Made by a program: the position numbers and the translations under genes. From Cruorifilaria tuberocauda (lineage: Eukaryota > Nematoda > Chromadorea > Rhabditida > Onchocercidae), in contig JABVXU010000791.1 in NCBI GenBank assembly GCA_013365365.1, positions 1 through 20,336 of the forward strand: DNA of 20,336 nt. Direction: 5' to 3'. Shown in pieces: positions 10,929 to 20,221 of the stretch (its first letter is position 1; each line of letters starts with the position of its first letter). The notes below the pieces were generated by a model. The model was not told where the DNA came from. It made no database searches and saw only the letters and a program-made list of their open reading frames with translations.

Positions 10929-13178
10929 ATGGCTGAAGAAAGATTTGTTGATAATGGCGATCAAAGTTCCGTCGAAAAACCACTGGCAAATAGGTTCGTT
11001 TTATGATTAAGGAATATGATCATCCAATCTCATTTTTGATCAATATGAATCGATCAGTGTGATTTCTTTTTTTTAAATAGTTGATTGCATACTTATCGTT
11101 CGTTCTGCTGTTAGTGAACGAAAACATTGTATTGAATGATTGGATGTTAATGATACTGGCGATAATTGAAGAGTGTAAAAATTAGTCTGTTTTTTGAAAT
11201 CCCAATTTAAAACAATTTGATAGATTACTTAGTTCTTTTTTTCTCTTTAAGCAGACAGTTAGCAGCTGTGAAAGCATCAAAATTGTACAGAGAAATTAAA
11301 GGAGATCAATTGCCAATCGTATATCATCCGATTTATAACATATCATTCTGTGGAATCGAACGATGCCATCCATTCGATTCACGTAAATGGGGACGCGTCT
11401 ATGAGACACTATTACGTAAGTTTCATTTTATATTTTTACTAGTTTATTTAGTTCAAGAAAAACATCCAAAAAATTTCAATTTTTTTTTATCTTAAAAGCA
11501 ATAAACACTAAGTGATTAATATTTTAATAAAATTTTCATAATTTTGATTTACCTCTTCTTTGAATAAACTTTACTGTTTTTTTTCACTTTCATTCCAGAA
11601 TCAGGAATGTTTGAAGAACGACAAACTATAAGACCATCAGAAGCAAGCATGGACGATCTACGTGTTGTACATTCATCGACTTATCTGTCATCATTACATT
11701 GTCCATGTTATGTTGCGAAGATGGTTGAAGTAACACCCGTTGCACTGTTGCCTCCATGTCTTATCAACAAAGTCCTCCTGAAACCATTCCGATATCACAC
11801 TGATAAGTTTGATTAACACATATGAATATATTATTTTATTAATTTTAGTACATATTTATGCAAGTTATGCACATAATGCATAAAATGCATAAAATGCATC
11901 GGTTTATTTATCATTGAAGGCGGCACAATACTGGCAGCCAAGCTTGCATTAGCATCTGGTTGGGCAATAAATATTGGTGGTGGTTTCCATCATGCAAGCC
12001 GTTCAAAAGGTGGCGGATTTTGTATTTATGCTGATATCACTTTGGCATTAACATTCTTATTCATCAATCAGCTAATTTCAAAAGCAATGATTGTTGATTT
12101 AGATGCTCATCAGGTTATTTCATATATACTTTAATTGCATCTTTATGCCTTGTCATTACTTTTTTAAAAATGTTTTTATCTTTATATACTGTTCCAACTT
12201 ATTGTATTTTTAATTTACATTGAATCTCAGTTCTATTTTAGTTTTGGTTCTTTACTGATCAAACAGTTGTTTCAGGGCAATGGTCATGAAAATGATTTTT
12301 GCGGAGATAATCGGGTTTATATATTGGATATGTTCAATAATCTCATCTATCCACACGATTTGAGAGCAAGACGTAAAATCTTTGTCTTGCTTGTTTTATC
12401 TATAAAATTAAAAAGATGTATATCCGTAAAATCAAAGCTATAGTCTTAAGATTTAATATAAGACAGTAAATTTCTTATTAGGAATAGACATAAAAAGACG
12501 AAAAATCTTTCTGGTTTCTAGTATATTAGATGAAAGCTAAAGCCTACTTTTACTGAATTTTGTCTTTAAATCAAGAAATACTGGATAATGGTTGTTAATT
12601 TGTTTTCATGTATTTATATTATTTTATCACATTTTATAATACTAAAATAATGTCTGTTGTTTAGATGCTATAAGACGATCAGTTCATCTTCATATTGGCA
12701 CACAAGATGCAGAATATCTTTTTTTACTTTCAAGTAATCTTGAAGACATTCTGAGTGAATTTCGACCTGACATAATTATATATAACGCGGGAACTGACTG
12801 TCTTCGAGGCGATCCACTTGGATTATTGTCGATATCTTCGAAGGTTGTTGTATTTACCTGAAAGTTTGGAAATATTCGTTGTGTAAACTCAGATAGGTGC
12901 GAAAATTTAATTAGCACTGCTTAATTAATAAAATTTAATTTTAAGTATTTTTTTTGCAGTAGCGTGAAACTGGCAGGTTTCCAGGATAGGATAGATCATT
13001 GATGCAGTAATTTTAGGGAATTCGAAAGCGTGATGAAATTGTTTTCAAAATGGCTCGCGATAGGCATATTCCCGTTGTAATGCTACTTAGTGGTGGATAT
13101 ATGCCGAATACGCATGAAGTCATTGCCAAATCGATTCTGAATTTGTACGACAAAAATTTGTTAAGAATGGAACTATAA
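10929..13178 (+). CDS. hda-11: Histone deacetylase 11 (class IV HDAC), 7 exons
   Basis: Exons: 10929-10993, 11255-11415, 11599-11802, 11920-12113, 12276-12372, 12665-12843, 13017-13178; 353 residues against 347 in human HDAC11. The product is a zinc hydrolase that removes acyl groups from lysine; mammalian HDAC11 prefers long fatty-acyl groups. The fold is visible throughout: IVYHPIYNISFCGIE and HPFDSRKWG near the N terminus, GGGFHHASRSKGGGFC with the catalytic histidine pair at 167-168, DLDAHQGNGHE with zinc ligands D205 and H207, NAGTD with ligand D285, and SGGY with the transition-state tyrosine Y328. All catalytic residues are present. Exon 2 could begin three bases earlier (AAG or AAGCAG acceptor). 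The exon 3 to exon 4 junction fits only with a non-canonical AT donor at 11803. About 25 residues before the conserved core are extra and acidic. The gene stands alone, divergent from DCAF5 and convergent with the globin gene. Confidence 0.93.
11803..11919 (+). other. HDAC11 intron 3 with apparent AT-AG ends
   Basis: Exon 3 must end ...CAC ACT G and exon 4 must begin GC GGC ACA to keep the conserved T-G-G-T-I sequence. The bases after exon 3 are ATAAGT and those before exon 4 are ATTGAAG. The downstream GTTTGA at 11807 leaves the wrong phase, and extending exon 4 leftwards runs into TAA with no usable AG. ATAAGT differs by one base from the ideal GTAAGT. Confidence 0.6.
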
Positions 13179-15120
13179 ACAGAATTCTGTGTAATTTTAC
13201 TTTCAGAAATAACTGCAATTTACCGCAGTAATATACTGGTCTTCTAATATTACCGAATATATGCTTATTCAATCAAATAGTCTTTCGTGTTTTGCACAGT
13301 TTTTTTATTATCATCATGAAAATAGAAGCAAAAAAGAAATCAGCATATTACTCATGTGCAAGTGCTGTATAATTCAAACTAAAATTGAAAATTATAAAGC
13401 AGTTTAAATGATGATTATGTTTAGACTTATCTGTTCAAACTGTGGATGATGCTGTGCCATAAATTAACCTGTAGGCAATAATTATCCTACCTCATTTATG
13501 TAATTAAATTTAAACTAAATGGTATTTATTGATATTTTCCTTTGCTGTTAGTATTCATTGGTATGTATAAAATTGTTGTAAAAATTAAACTAGGATAGAT
13601 ATGAATGTGAGAAGAAGGGAAAGGAATGAGAATGAATCGAGGAATGTTAAGATAATTTTTGTTCAGTGATGAGATTAAACCATCTGATAGCATGAAGTTT
13701 ACAGCAACCATACATGCTTTATCCTCATTTTTTCTTTGATATTTTTCTCTCGAAATGAAAAAAAAGTCCTGTGATTCATTTCATTGGTGTTTTAAAAACA
13801 TCGGAGAGAGAGATAGGAAGAGCGATAGAAAAATAAAAAAAAACTACGACGAAATAGAGATAAGGGATGGAACTAATCATAGCATCATCATTTCCAATGA
13901 TACAGTTCTTGTTGATCAAACGAAATGATATTTTTCATTATATTTTTATCAAATTTTCTGCTATTTTCAGCTTTTTAATGAATTTATATATAATTGTCCT
14001 GTAACGTTTAATGAGTTCTGAAAATTTTCCTAGTTAGGAAATCTAGAGATTGACACTAACAGAGTAGCAATAAGTATCAATTTAACTTTGAGCTAACATT
14101 TATTGATAAGTGATTGAATGTTATAGGATTTGTATCGAAAGATCTTTGCTAAATAAGAGCTTTACACAATCGGAATTAGTTCTGTTAAAATTGAAATGAA
14201 AATTAGAGACTTATCAGTGAACATTTCCTAGTTTTTCTTTTCTAAAGTCACAAAGTTTAGGTAAATTAATTCGAATCCTAAAGTAATTGAACGGTATATA
14301 AATTCAATTTTATATTTAAATTCTCACAGTTGCTGGGTATTTTCCAGACTGTAACACCAGTCTTTTACTTACTACAAAATTTCTACGCAGAAAAATCCAT
14401 TATGGAATTTGTTTGTACATGACCCACAATCGCGATAAAATACAAGAACTGAGATCTTGAGTAATAAGTGATATCAATTGACAAGCTATTCCTAATTTTC
14501 ATACAATGGTGAAGTACAGACTCCTTTGTTGTCTTATAGTACAGTATCATTTATAGGTAAATAACCATGGGTTTTTTTAGAAGAACACAGAAATATTTAT
14601 TAAGGTACAGGAAATTTTTAGAATGCAGGAAATCACAAAGCAAATTGAAAGTTTTATTTTTTTATTTTAATACAAAAATTGAATCATTGAAATTACAGAT
14701 CAAATTGAAATATTCGAAAAGAGAATTAAATGCACTTTGTTATTAACTTCATTTAGATAATTTCACAATCATCATTGGAAATTTAATGTGAAACTTATTT
14801 CATCAAAATTTTGCCTCCACAAAGGAAGAAGAGGAGAAAGCGTTTTATCGAAATGAAACTGTAAAAGAGAAATGGAAAGTATTTAAATTAATTTTTAAAT
14901 CCATCGTAATCAAAAACTAACAATAATCCATTTCTTTTTTTTTAAAAAAGATCTTTAATTAAAAAAGAAAAACACAAAGGATTTGAATTAATTCATGAAT
15001 CAGTGTAATTTTTCTTTTTCGTTTAATTAAATGCATCGGATAACTAAGTTTTTGTTGTGCTTTCAAAATAATTTATCACTATTCAATATTAATTATAACG
15101 GTGCAGTATTAATAAACTAC

Positions 15121-15160
15121 GTGAATGGTACGTGAATCACTGTGAATTAACGTGAATCAC
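15121..15160. repeat. Four tandem copies of a 10-base GTGAATCAC-like unit
   Basis: The motif GTGAAT starts at 15121, 15132, 15142 and 15152, so four units stand 10-11 bases apart, each followed by GG, CA, TA or CA. Two units read ACGTGAATCAC exactly. One helical turn of spacing places the copies on the same face of DNA. The array is 72 bases upstream of the hairpin at 15232. Confidence 0.65.
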
Positions 15161-15231
15161 CAATTCGTAATGATAATTCCTCTATTTATTTTGGAAAATT
15201 TTCGTTTTTCCTCTCATAATTGATTGTCCAA

Positions 15232-15293
15232 GGCCAATATCAGCAGGTTCTGTCTGGCTTAATTTGGGTCCAGACTTACCTGTCGATATTGCC
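15232..15293 (+). ncRNA. Putative pre-microRNA hairpin
   Basis: The 5' arm 15232-15257 pairs with the 3' arm 15270-15293 across a 12-base loop. From the loop: TGTCTGG is followed by six perfect pairs with CCAGAC, then a small 3x2 internal loop, then GCAGGT with ACCTGT (one G-U), one A-C mismatch, CAATATC with GATATTG, and a GG-CC closing pair beside a bulged C. That is about 21 pairs in 62 bases, the size and shape of a Dicer substrate. With a 2-base overhang, likely products would be about 15236-15257 and 15272-15292. The G-U pair favours the plus strand. The region is more GC-rich than its surroundings. I do not recognise a family. The 3' arm core CTTACCTGT resembles 5' arms of the mir-8/mir-236 family, but the stem is the other way round, so I do not assign it. 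Confidence 0.5.
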
Positions 15294-15351
15294 CGCGGAC
15301 AGTCACATACCTTATTTCTCGTCATATCCCACCAATTTAATTAATAAGAAA

Positions 15352-15400
15352 AATGATGTAATTGTGACGGAAAAAAAAACAAAGAAATGATTACATCATT
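15352..15400. repeat. Perfect 11-base inverted repeat
   Basis: AATGATGTAAT (15352-15362) and ATTACATCATT (15390-15400) are perfect inverted copies separated by 27 mostly purine bases. It could fold as a stem-loop in RNA, or be a chance AT-rich palindrome. It lies about 60 bases beyond the candidate microRNA hairpin. Confidence 0.5.
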
Positions 15401-16068
15401 TATTGCATATCAAAAGTCTTCATTTAATTTTAACAATCCTAAATGTTCCATATAATAGGTATTAGCATTTAGTACCACCTTTAATTTACCCGATTACAGT
15501 ACCTTTTGTATCATTGCAAGAAAGTAAACATTTCACATATTCGATATTCGATGTTTAACATTCCATACAGTAAGTGTATTTCCGATTTACGGTATTCCAA
15601 ATGAGTGATTTTTTTTCTTTAATTCTTCCACTTTCTATTTGGAAATTATTGGTGGACAATTATATTGAGAACTTGAATTAATTAATGCTGTTTTTAGGAT
15701 TCAAAATTTTGATTTCTAACTTCATACTTAACTTTCTACTTTATACTTACGATATTGTTAGATTACTTTCTTTCTTCTAGGATTTTTGTATAATTGGCTG
15801 TTGAATCTTAAAAAAAAGTACAGATTTCATTAGTTAGTCGATTTCAAAGTAATGATGAACAAAAAATGGACTCTAGAACTACTATTTTAAAATAATCTAA
15901 GTAATAAAATAATATATAATTTATTAGAATATATGGAATTGGAAAAGAAGGAGTTAACTAATCATCTAGTTTCTGATATCGTAATCCACTTATCAGTTAA
16001 GAGAAATTTTAGTTGAAGGATGTCAGGAAAGATTTTGATAAATGATGTTAACAAAAAGGCAAATTTAA

Positions 16069-16145
16069 ATACAATTAAAGGAAATTAAAGGAAATAAAAA
16101 AAAAGGAAATAATTAAAGGAAATAAAAAGAAAAAAGAAATAAAAG
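16069..16145. repeat. Degenerate AAATTAAAGG / AAATAAAAAG purine repeat
   Basis: Units such as AATTAAAGGA and AAATAAAAA recur with poorly fixed length over about 75 bases. It is simple A/G-rich sequence with no coding potential. Confidence 0.6.
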
Positions 16146-16207
16146 ATAGCGAACGTCGGCTCTTACTTTTTCAGCAGTAAATGTCAAAAATTATCGTATT
16201 TTTGCAC

Positions 16208-16364
16208 TACAGTAAATCTGGATTAAATCTCAGTAATACAGTATGAAGTACAGTAGCACTAGAAAGCTGTTCAGCAACAACATTCGCAATTTTTCCTAAC
16301 GCTAATTTTTTTGTACGATTCAAAAAAGGACTTACTGTAGGTTACAGTATACTGCTGATACTGT
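16208..16364. repeat. Cluster of TACAGTA / TACTGTA heptamers
   Basis: Within about 160 bases there are three TACAGTA (near 16208, 16237, 16248), then TACTGTA near 16333, TACAGTA near 16343 and TACTGTA near 16358. CTACAGTAA on the left is mirrored by TTACTGTAG on the right. Single copies also occur at 14539, 15495 and 15566. It may be a decayed foldback or a family of nematode AT-rich repeats. Confidence 0.45.
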
Positions 16365-16637
16365 AAAACCGAGCAGCAATAACAAAAATATAGTTCTTTA
16401 GATAACTTTATAATAATACAATCTAATCAAATTTAACTAACGTATCATCGGACTACTTAGCTGAATTGATGAACATTATTTTATTAAAATAATTTATATT
16501 TTCATTGAAAAAAAGAAAAATACATGAAAGCATTACTTTAATGAAAAAAATGAATAATATTTGTAAGCAATCATTTATGTTAAAATTTAGCTTACATTTA
16601 AAATTTTAACTTTTACAAAAAAAAAAACATGCAAGAC

Positions 16638-16705
16638 GATTGATGATGATGATGATGATAACAATGATAAAAATGATAACAATAATCATATCAATAATAA
16701 TATCA
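16638..16705. repeat. GATGAT / AATGATAA microsatellite
   Basis: A run of five to six GAT triplets is followed by degenerate AACAATGATAA units. It ends about 80 bases downstream of the globin stop codon on the minus strand, so it may lie in that gene's 3' flank. Confidence 0.7.
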
Positions 16706-16781
16706 TCTCTGATACGATTATCTTGTTACTGTTTTCATTTTTCATCGAAATAGCAAAAAAGCAATTATTTTCATATATTAT

Positions 16782-18967
16782 TTACAAGTCAGTATTTTTA
16801 TTTCGAATTTTCATTGATTCTGTACGACATGCTTCTTCCATTCGTTGTAGAATTAATTGAATAACAGTTTTGTAAATAGTATCCATATTATCTGTATAGC
16901 GTTCACCGAGAGTTAATTTCACCGAGTATAGAAATGGATTTTCCATTTCCTAAAAATTTTGCTTTCTTGAAAAAAAAAAAAAAAAACAATCCATCACTTA
17001 CTCTTCTAAAAAGATTTTAAATATCGTCTTTGGAATTTCAGATCGAACTTTGCTAAACAATATTTATCATCAACTTGTTATCATCTACTTTATCAACTTA
17101 TTCGTATCAGTTCATTTCAAAATTGAACCTTCTAATTGGAACCAGAAGAAAAGATCTTTCAGATTTCAGAATATTTATCATTAACCTATTATTATCAGCG
17201 TCAATAACTTATTCGTATCAGTTCATTTAAAAGTTGAACCTTTTTACAAACATCTTTTTTTTTCTATTTCTCTAATATTTATTAGGAAACCAAAAAAAAA
17301 AAAAAACTACCCAAACAATTAAAAATATTAACAGCCCTAGGAATAGCTATAATCATAGTAGCTCCAACACTAAAATAGCCTAAAATAAGTATGAGTATCA
17401 ATATCAAGATTATCAGTACACGTATGATAATCCCAAACAGAAGTACATGTATCAAAAAAAAAAAAAAAAGGATACTCTGATATTCATGATACTCATACGA
17501 TAGGCATATGATAAAAGCAATATATGATTGGCAGTAAATCAAATTCAAAAGTTTCAAGAAAAAGAAAAGTAAAATGAAAGTAAAATAGAGGAAATAATTT
17601 ACCCAGAACATTTCCGGTTTAAATGCTCCTCTATAAGCATGCTGTTTTCCGTTATTCTCGAGTAACATGAAAAATGTGTCGGCATCCTCGATTTCACTAC
17701 AAAATTTCTAATTCTTATTTGCAATATATTCATTTTCTTGATATCACATGAACTTTTTCTTTTTTGGATAACAATTAATAGTTAAACTGATAAAAAGATA
17801 TTAGTTTAAAATTTCATGAATCCTAATTCATACTACTGATAAAAAAATATTTAAAATATCATGAATCCTAATTCATACTACTGATAAAAAGATATTAGTT
17901 CAAAATTTCATGAACCCTAATTCATACTACTGATAAGAAGATATTAGTTTAAAATTTCTTGAATCCTAATTCATATTACTGATAAAAAGATATTAGTTTA
18001 AAATTTCATGAATCCTAATTCATACTACTGATTAAAAGATATTAGTTTAAAATATCATGAATCCTAATTCATACTACTGATAACAATTTTTAATAAAACA
18101 GAAAAGAAAAAAGTAACTTAACAAAAAAAAAAAAACTAAATGATAAGGATTATAGGAAGAATAAGTTGTATCTCTTCCTAACTATCAGTTTGATAATAAT
18201 TAAAATGTACTTAATTATCTTTAATGATAATTTAAAAGTACTTAATTACTTTTAATAGCAATTCAAAGGTACTGAATTTACTTAATAATTAATGTAATCA
18301 ATTTAAACTGAATACATTTTATCAATTTAATGAAATTTATGAAAAATTAACTGATAAAAATGACTTGATTGCTTTTCCAATGAATTTCATTACAGCAGCG
18401 CCATGAGCACTTAAGCGCTCATCGTTTATTTGATTTTCTTTCGTCTTATTAGCAATATTTCGAAATTTGAAAAATTCGTAATATTCCGGATGTTCTGATA
18501 GCATTCTGCATAAGAAAAAAAAATTCCTCTAAATATTAATAATTAGTCAATTAATTAATTAATTAATTAAAATAATCAAAAAAAGTTTATAAACAAGTAA
18601 TACTTTCATGTCAAATAATTTAAATCCATAATTTTCACTCAATTATTTACTCATAATTGCTCACTTAGTATAAAGTGTAATTTCAAACAATTAAAATCAA
18701 TGATTAAGCTAAATCACTTAATTATTAGATAAAGTAAGAAATTGTAAAAAAAAAAATAAATTACTTTAAGAACATTTCAATACCGGCATTTGTTACATCG
18801 CGTTCGATACCTTTCCAATTTTTGATTAAAACAAATTTTTGCTTTCTGGTTAACGGTATTCGAGGATCATTAAATTCATTATTACTCGATTCAGTATTAC
18901 TCGATTTATGTTGTTGATCGCTTTCACCTTCCGGATCTTTACTTCGACCAAAGCATTGACAATCCAT
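16782..18967 (-). CDS. Globin family protein, 4 exons
   Basis: Exons on the minus strand: 18967-18765, 18505-18365, 17696-17603, 16949-16782; 201 residues. The globin fold runs from about residue 39 to 185. Visible marks: LIKNWKGI in helix A (W51), HPEYYEFFKF with the CD1 phenylalanine at F82, SAHGAAVM with distal histidine H102 (E7), and NGKQHAYRGAFKPEMFW with proximal histidine H134 (F8), then a helix G-H stretch with TLGERYTDNMD and a basic tail. Haem binding is therefore expected. It resembles the widely varied single-domain nematode globins, often neuronal, that may sense oxygen or do redox work; I cannot assign a specific glb member. The first 38 residues are a polar extension rich in S, N and Q, starting MDCQCFG; there is no Gly at position 2, so N-myristoylation is not expected, but the two cysteines could be lipid-modified. 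Introns 2 and 3 are long (668 and 653 bases) and repeat-bearing. Confidence 0.9.
17040..17243. repeat. Direct duplication of about 80 bases in globin intron 3
   Basis: TTATTCGTATCAGTTCATTT occurs near 17098 and again near 17209, and both copies continue into AAAxTTGAACCTT. Upstream of each, AATATTTATCAT-AACxT-TTATCA also matches. Offset is 111 bases. It is a diverged local tandem duplication within the intron. Confidence 0.65.
17787..18076. repeat. Six tandem copies of a 49-base unit in globin intron 2
   Basis: Units begin CTGATAAAAAGATATTAG at 17787, 17836, 17881, 17930, 17979 and 18028; five are 49 bases and the second is 45, with a four-base deletion. A partial seventh starts at 18077. 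Each contains CATGAATCCTAATTCATAC, in which ATGAAT and ATTCAT form a small hairpin. Copies are nearly identical, so the expansion is recent. It occupies over 40 percent of the intron. Confidence 0.95.
18202..18295. repeat. Three degenerate copies of a 31-32 base unit
   Basis: Units start at 18202, 18234 and 18265 with AAAxGTACTTAATTA-like sequence followed by TTTAAT-A-AATT. The third copy is more diverged. It lies in globin intron 2, just beyond the 49-base array. Confidence 0.6.
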
Positions 18968-18975
18968 GCAGCTCT
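18968..18975 (-). promoter_or_regulatory. Candidate trans-splice acceptor of the globin gene
   Basis: On the minus strand, TCAATTTAG is followed by six bases (AGCTGC) and then the ATG at 18967. An acceptor this close to a start codon, with no coding room upstream, is typical of nematode spliced-leader addition. It also supports the chosen start. Confidence 0.45.
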
Positions 18976-19194
18976 AAATTGACCGATAACTTTCTAAATG
19001 GTTTAAATTGATTACAAAAAATAAAAATTAAAAAAAATATTGAAAATTTGTAAATGAGTATTTTTTTCATTCTCAAATAATAATAAGAAATAATCATATC
19101 ATATCATATCATTATTGAGAATAAATGAAAAATGAATGAAATAACTATTAATGATGATGAAATTATTGCATCAATTCATTATTTTACATTATAA

Positions 19195-19640
19195 TTCGAC
19201 GATTTTATATTACGTATCAGTTTAATTATAAATAATTTTATATCACGTATAATTAGTCAATCGATTTTATAATTACGTATCAGTATAATTTACAAATGAT
19301 TCTATATCACGTATAATTAGTCAATCGATTTTATAATTACGTATCAGTTTAATTTATATTTGATTTTGTATTACGTATCAGTATAATTATAAATAATTTT
19401 ATATCACGTATAATTAGTCAATCGATTTTATAATTACGTATCAGTATAATTTACAAATGATTCTATAGCACGTGTAATTAATTAATTGGTTTTATATTTA
19501 CGTATCAGTATAATTTATATTTGATTTTGTATTACGTATCAGTGTAATTATAAATAATTTTATATAACGTATCGATTTTGTATTTACGTATCAGTATGAC
19601 TTATGTTTGATTTTATATCATGTATAACTAATTAATTTCC
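19195..19640. repeat. Higher-order repeat built on TACGTATCAGT
   Basis: The exact 11-mer TACGTATCAGT starts at 19211, 19274, 19338, 19372, 19435, 19499, 19533 and 19585. Spacings are 63, 64, 34, 63, 64, 34 and 52, so two 63-64 base units plus one 34-base half-unit form a larger period that repeats. Intervening sequence alternates TTTATATCACGTATAATTAG and TTTATAATxACGTATCAG. TACGTA is itself palindromic. It lies 0.24-0.67 kb upstream of the globin start. Confidence 0.9.
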
Positions 19641-20221
19641 TATTCTTTAAAATAGCAATACGTAAATTACGCAATGCTCCAAAATAATGAAATGGTTGAA
19701 ATAATTGCGATTATTCGTTATAAAATAAATGAAATTGTAATTTTCCGATTTGCTAACTTTTATCAAATTGATTTACCACTTCATTCATTTATTATAATAT
19801 ATTATCATTTTGAATAATTTGAACAGATGTTTGACAAAAAGAAATTACGAAAATAGAAAACAATCATTTATCAGTCAAGAATTGAAAGAATGAAATGAAA
19901 AATTTATTTCAATAAAGAAAGAGAGAGAGAAGAAAAGATGAAAATTATTTTTGAAAATGAAAATGTGAAGAATAAATATATAAATTTTAATAATTTCATT
20001 GTAAAATTTTATCAATGAGGAAAAAGTAACGATCAATAGAAGGATTATTTGCATTTTATTTGCAGCGGAAGTTAAGTTTTTATTTTTTGAAGCGCAGAAA
20101 AATGAAAAAATTTGCTCCTTCCGGTCTATTATTATTATTATTACTGTCATGAAAAGCATAAGAGAATTGAAATGATGGATGGAATTATATTTGTCTTACT
20201 AAATTCTTTCATTCTCAGGTT

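Larger units (their letters stand above)
13179..16781. other. Convergent intergenic region between HDAC11 and globin genes
   Basis: This 3.6 kb stretch separates the two stop codons. I found no exon-like coding sequence. It contains a purine-rich GAGA tract near 13803, four copies of a 10-base unit (15121-15160), a pre-microRNA-like hairpin (15232-15293), an 11-base inverted repeat (15352-15400), an AAATTAAAGG repeat (16069-16145), a cluster of TACAGTA/TACTGTA heptamers (16208-16364) and a GATGATAA microsatellite (about 16638-16700). The 3' UTRs of both genes should fall within it; I did not find a convincing poly(A) signal close to either stop. Confidence 0.6.

Noticed and set aside
11217..11254. 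Extending HDAC11 exon 2 leftwards to the ATG-like start near 11217.
   Set aside because: Exon 1 joins exon 2 in phase at a good acceptor, and the extension is poly-T intron sequence.
15232..15293. The hairpin as a tRNA, spliced-leader RNA or mir-236 gene.
   Set aside because: There is no cloverleaf or TTCRANNC-type T-arm, no nematode spliced-leader sequence, and the arm order is reversed relative to mir-8/236.
19875..20159. 94-codon minus-strand frame upstream of the globin gene.
   Set aside because: Low-complexity I/F/K/N sequence from AT-rich and microsatellite DNA.
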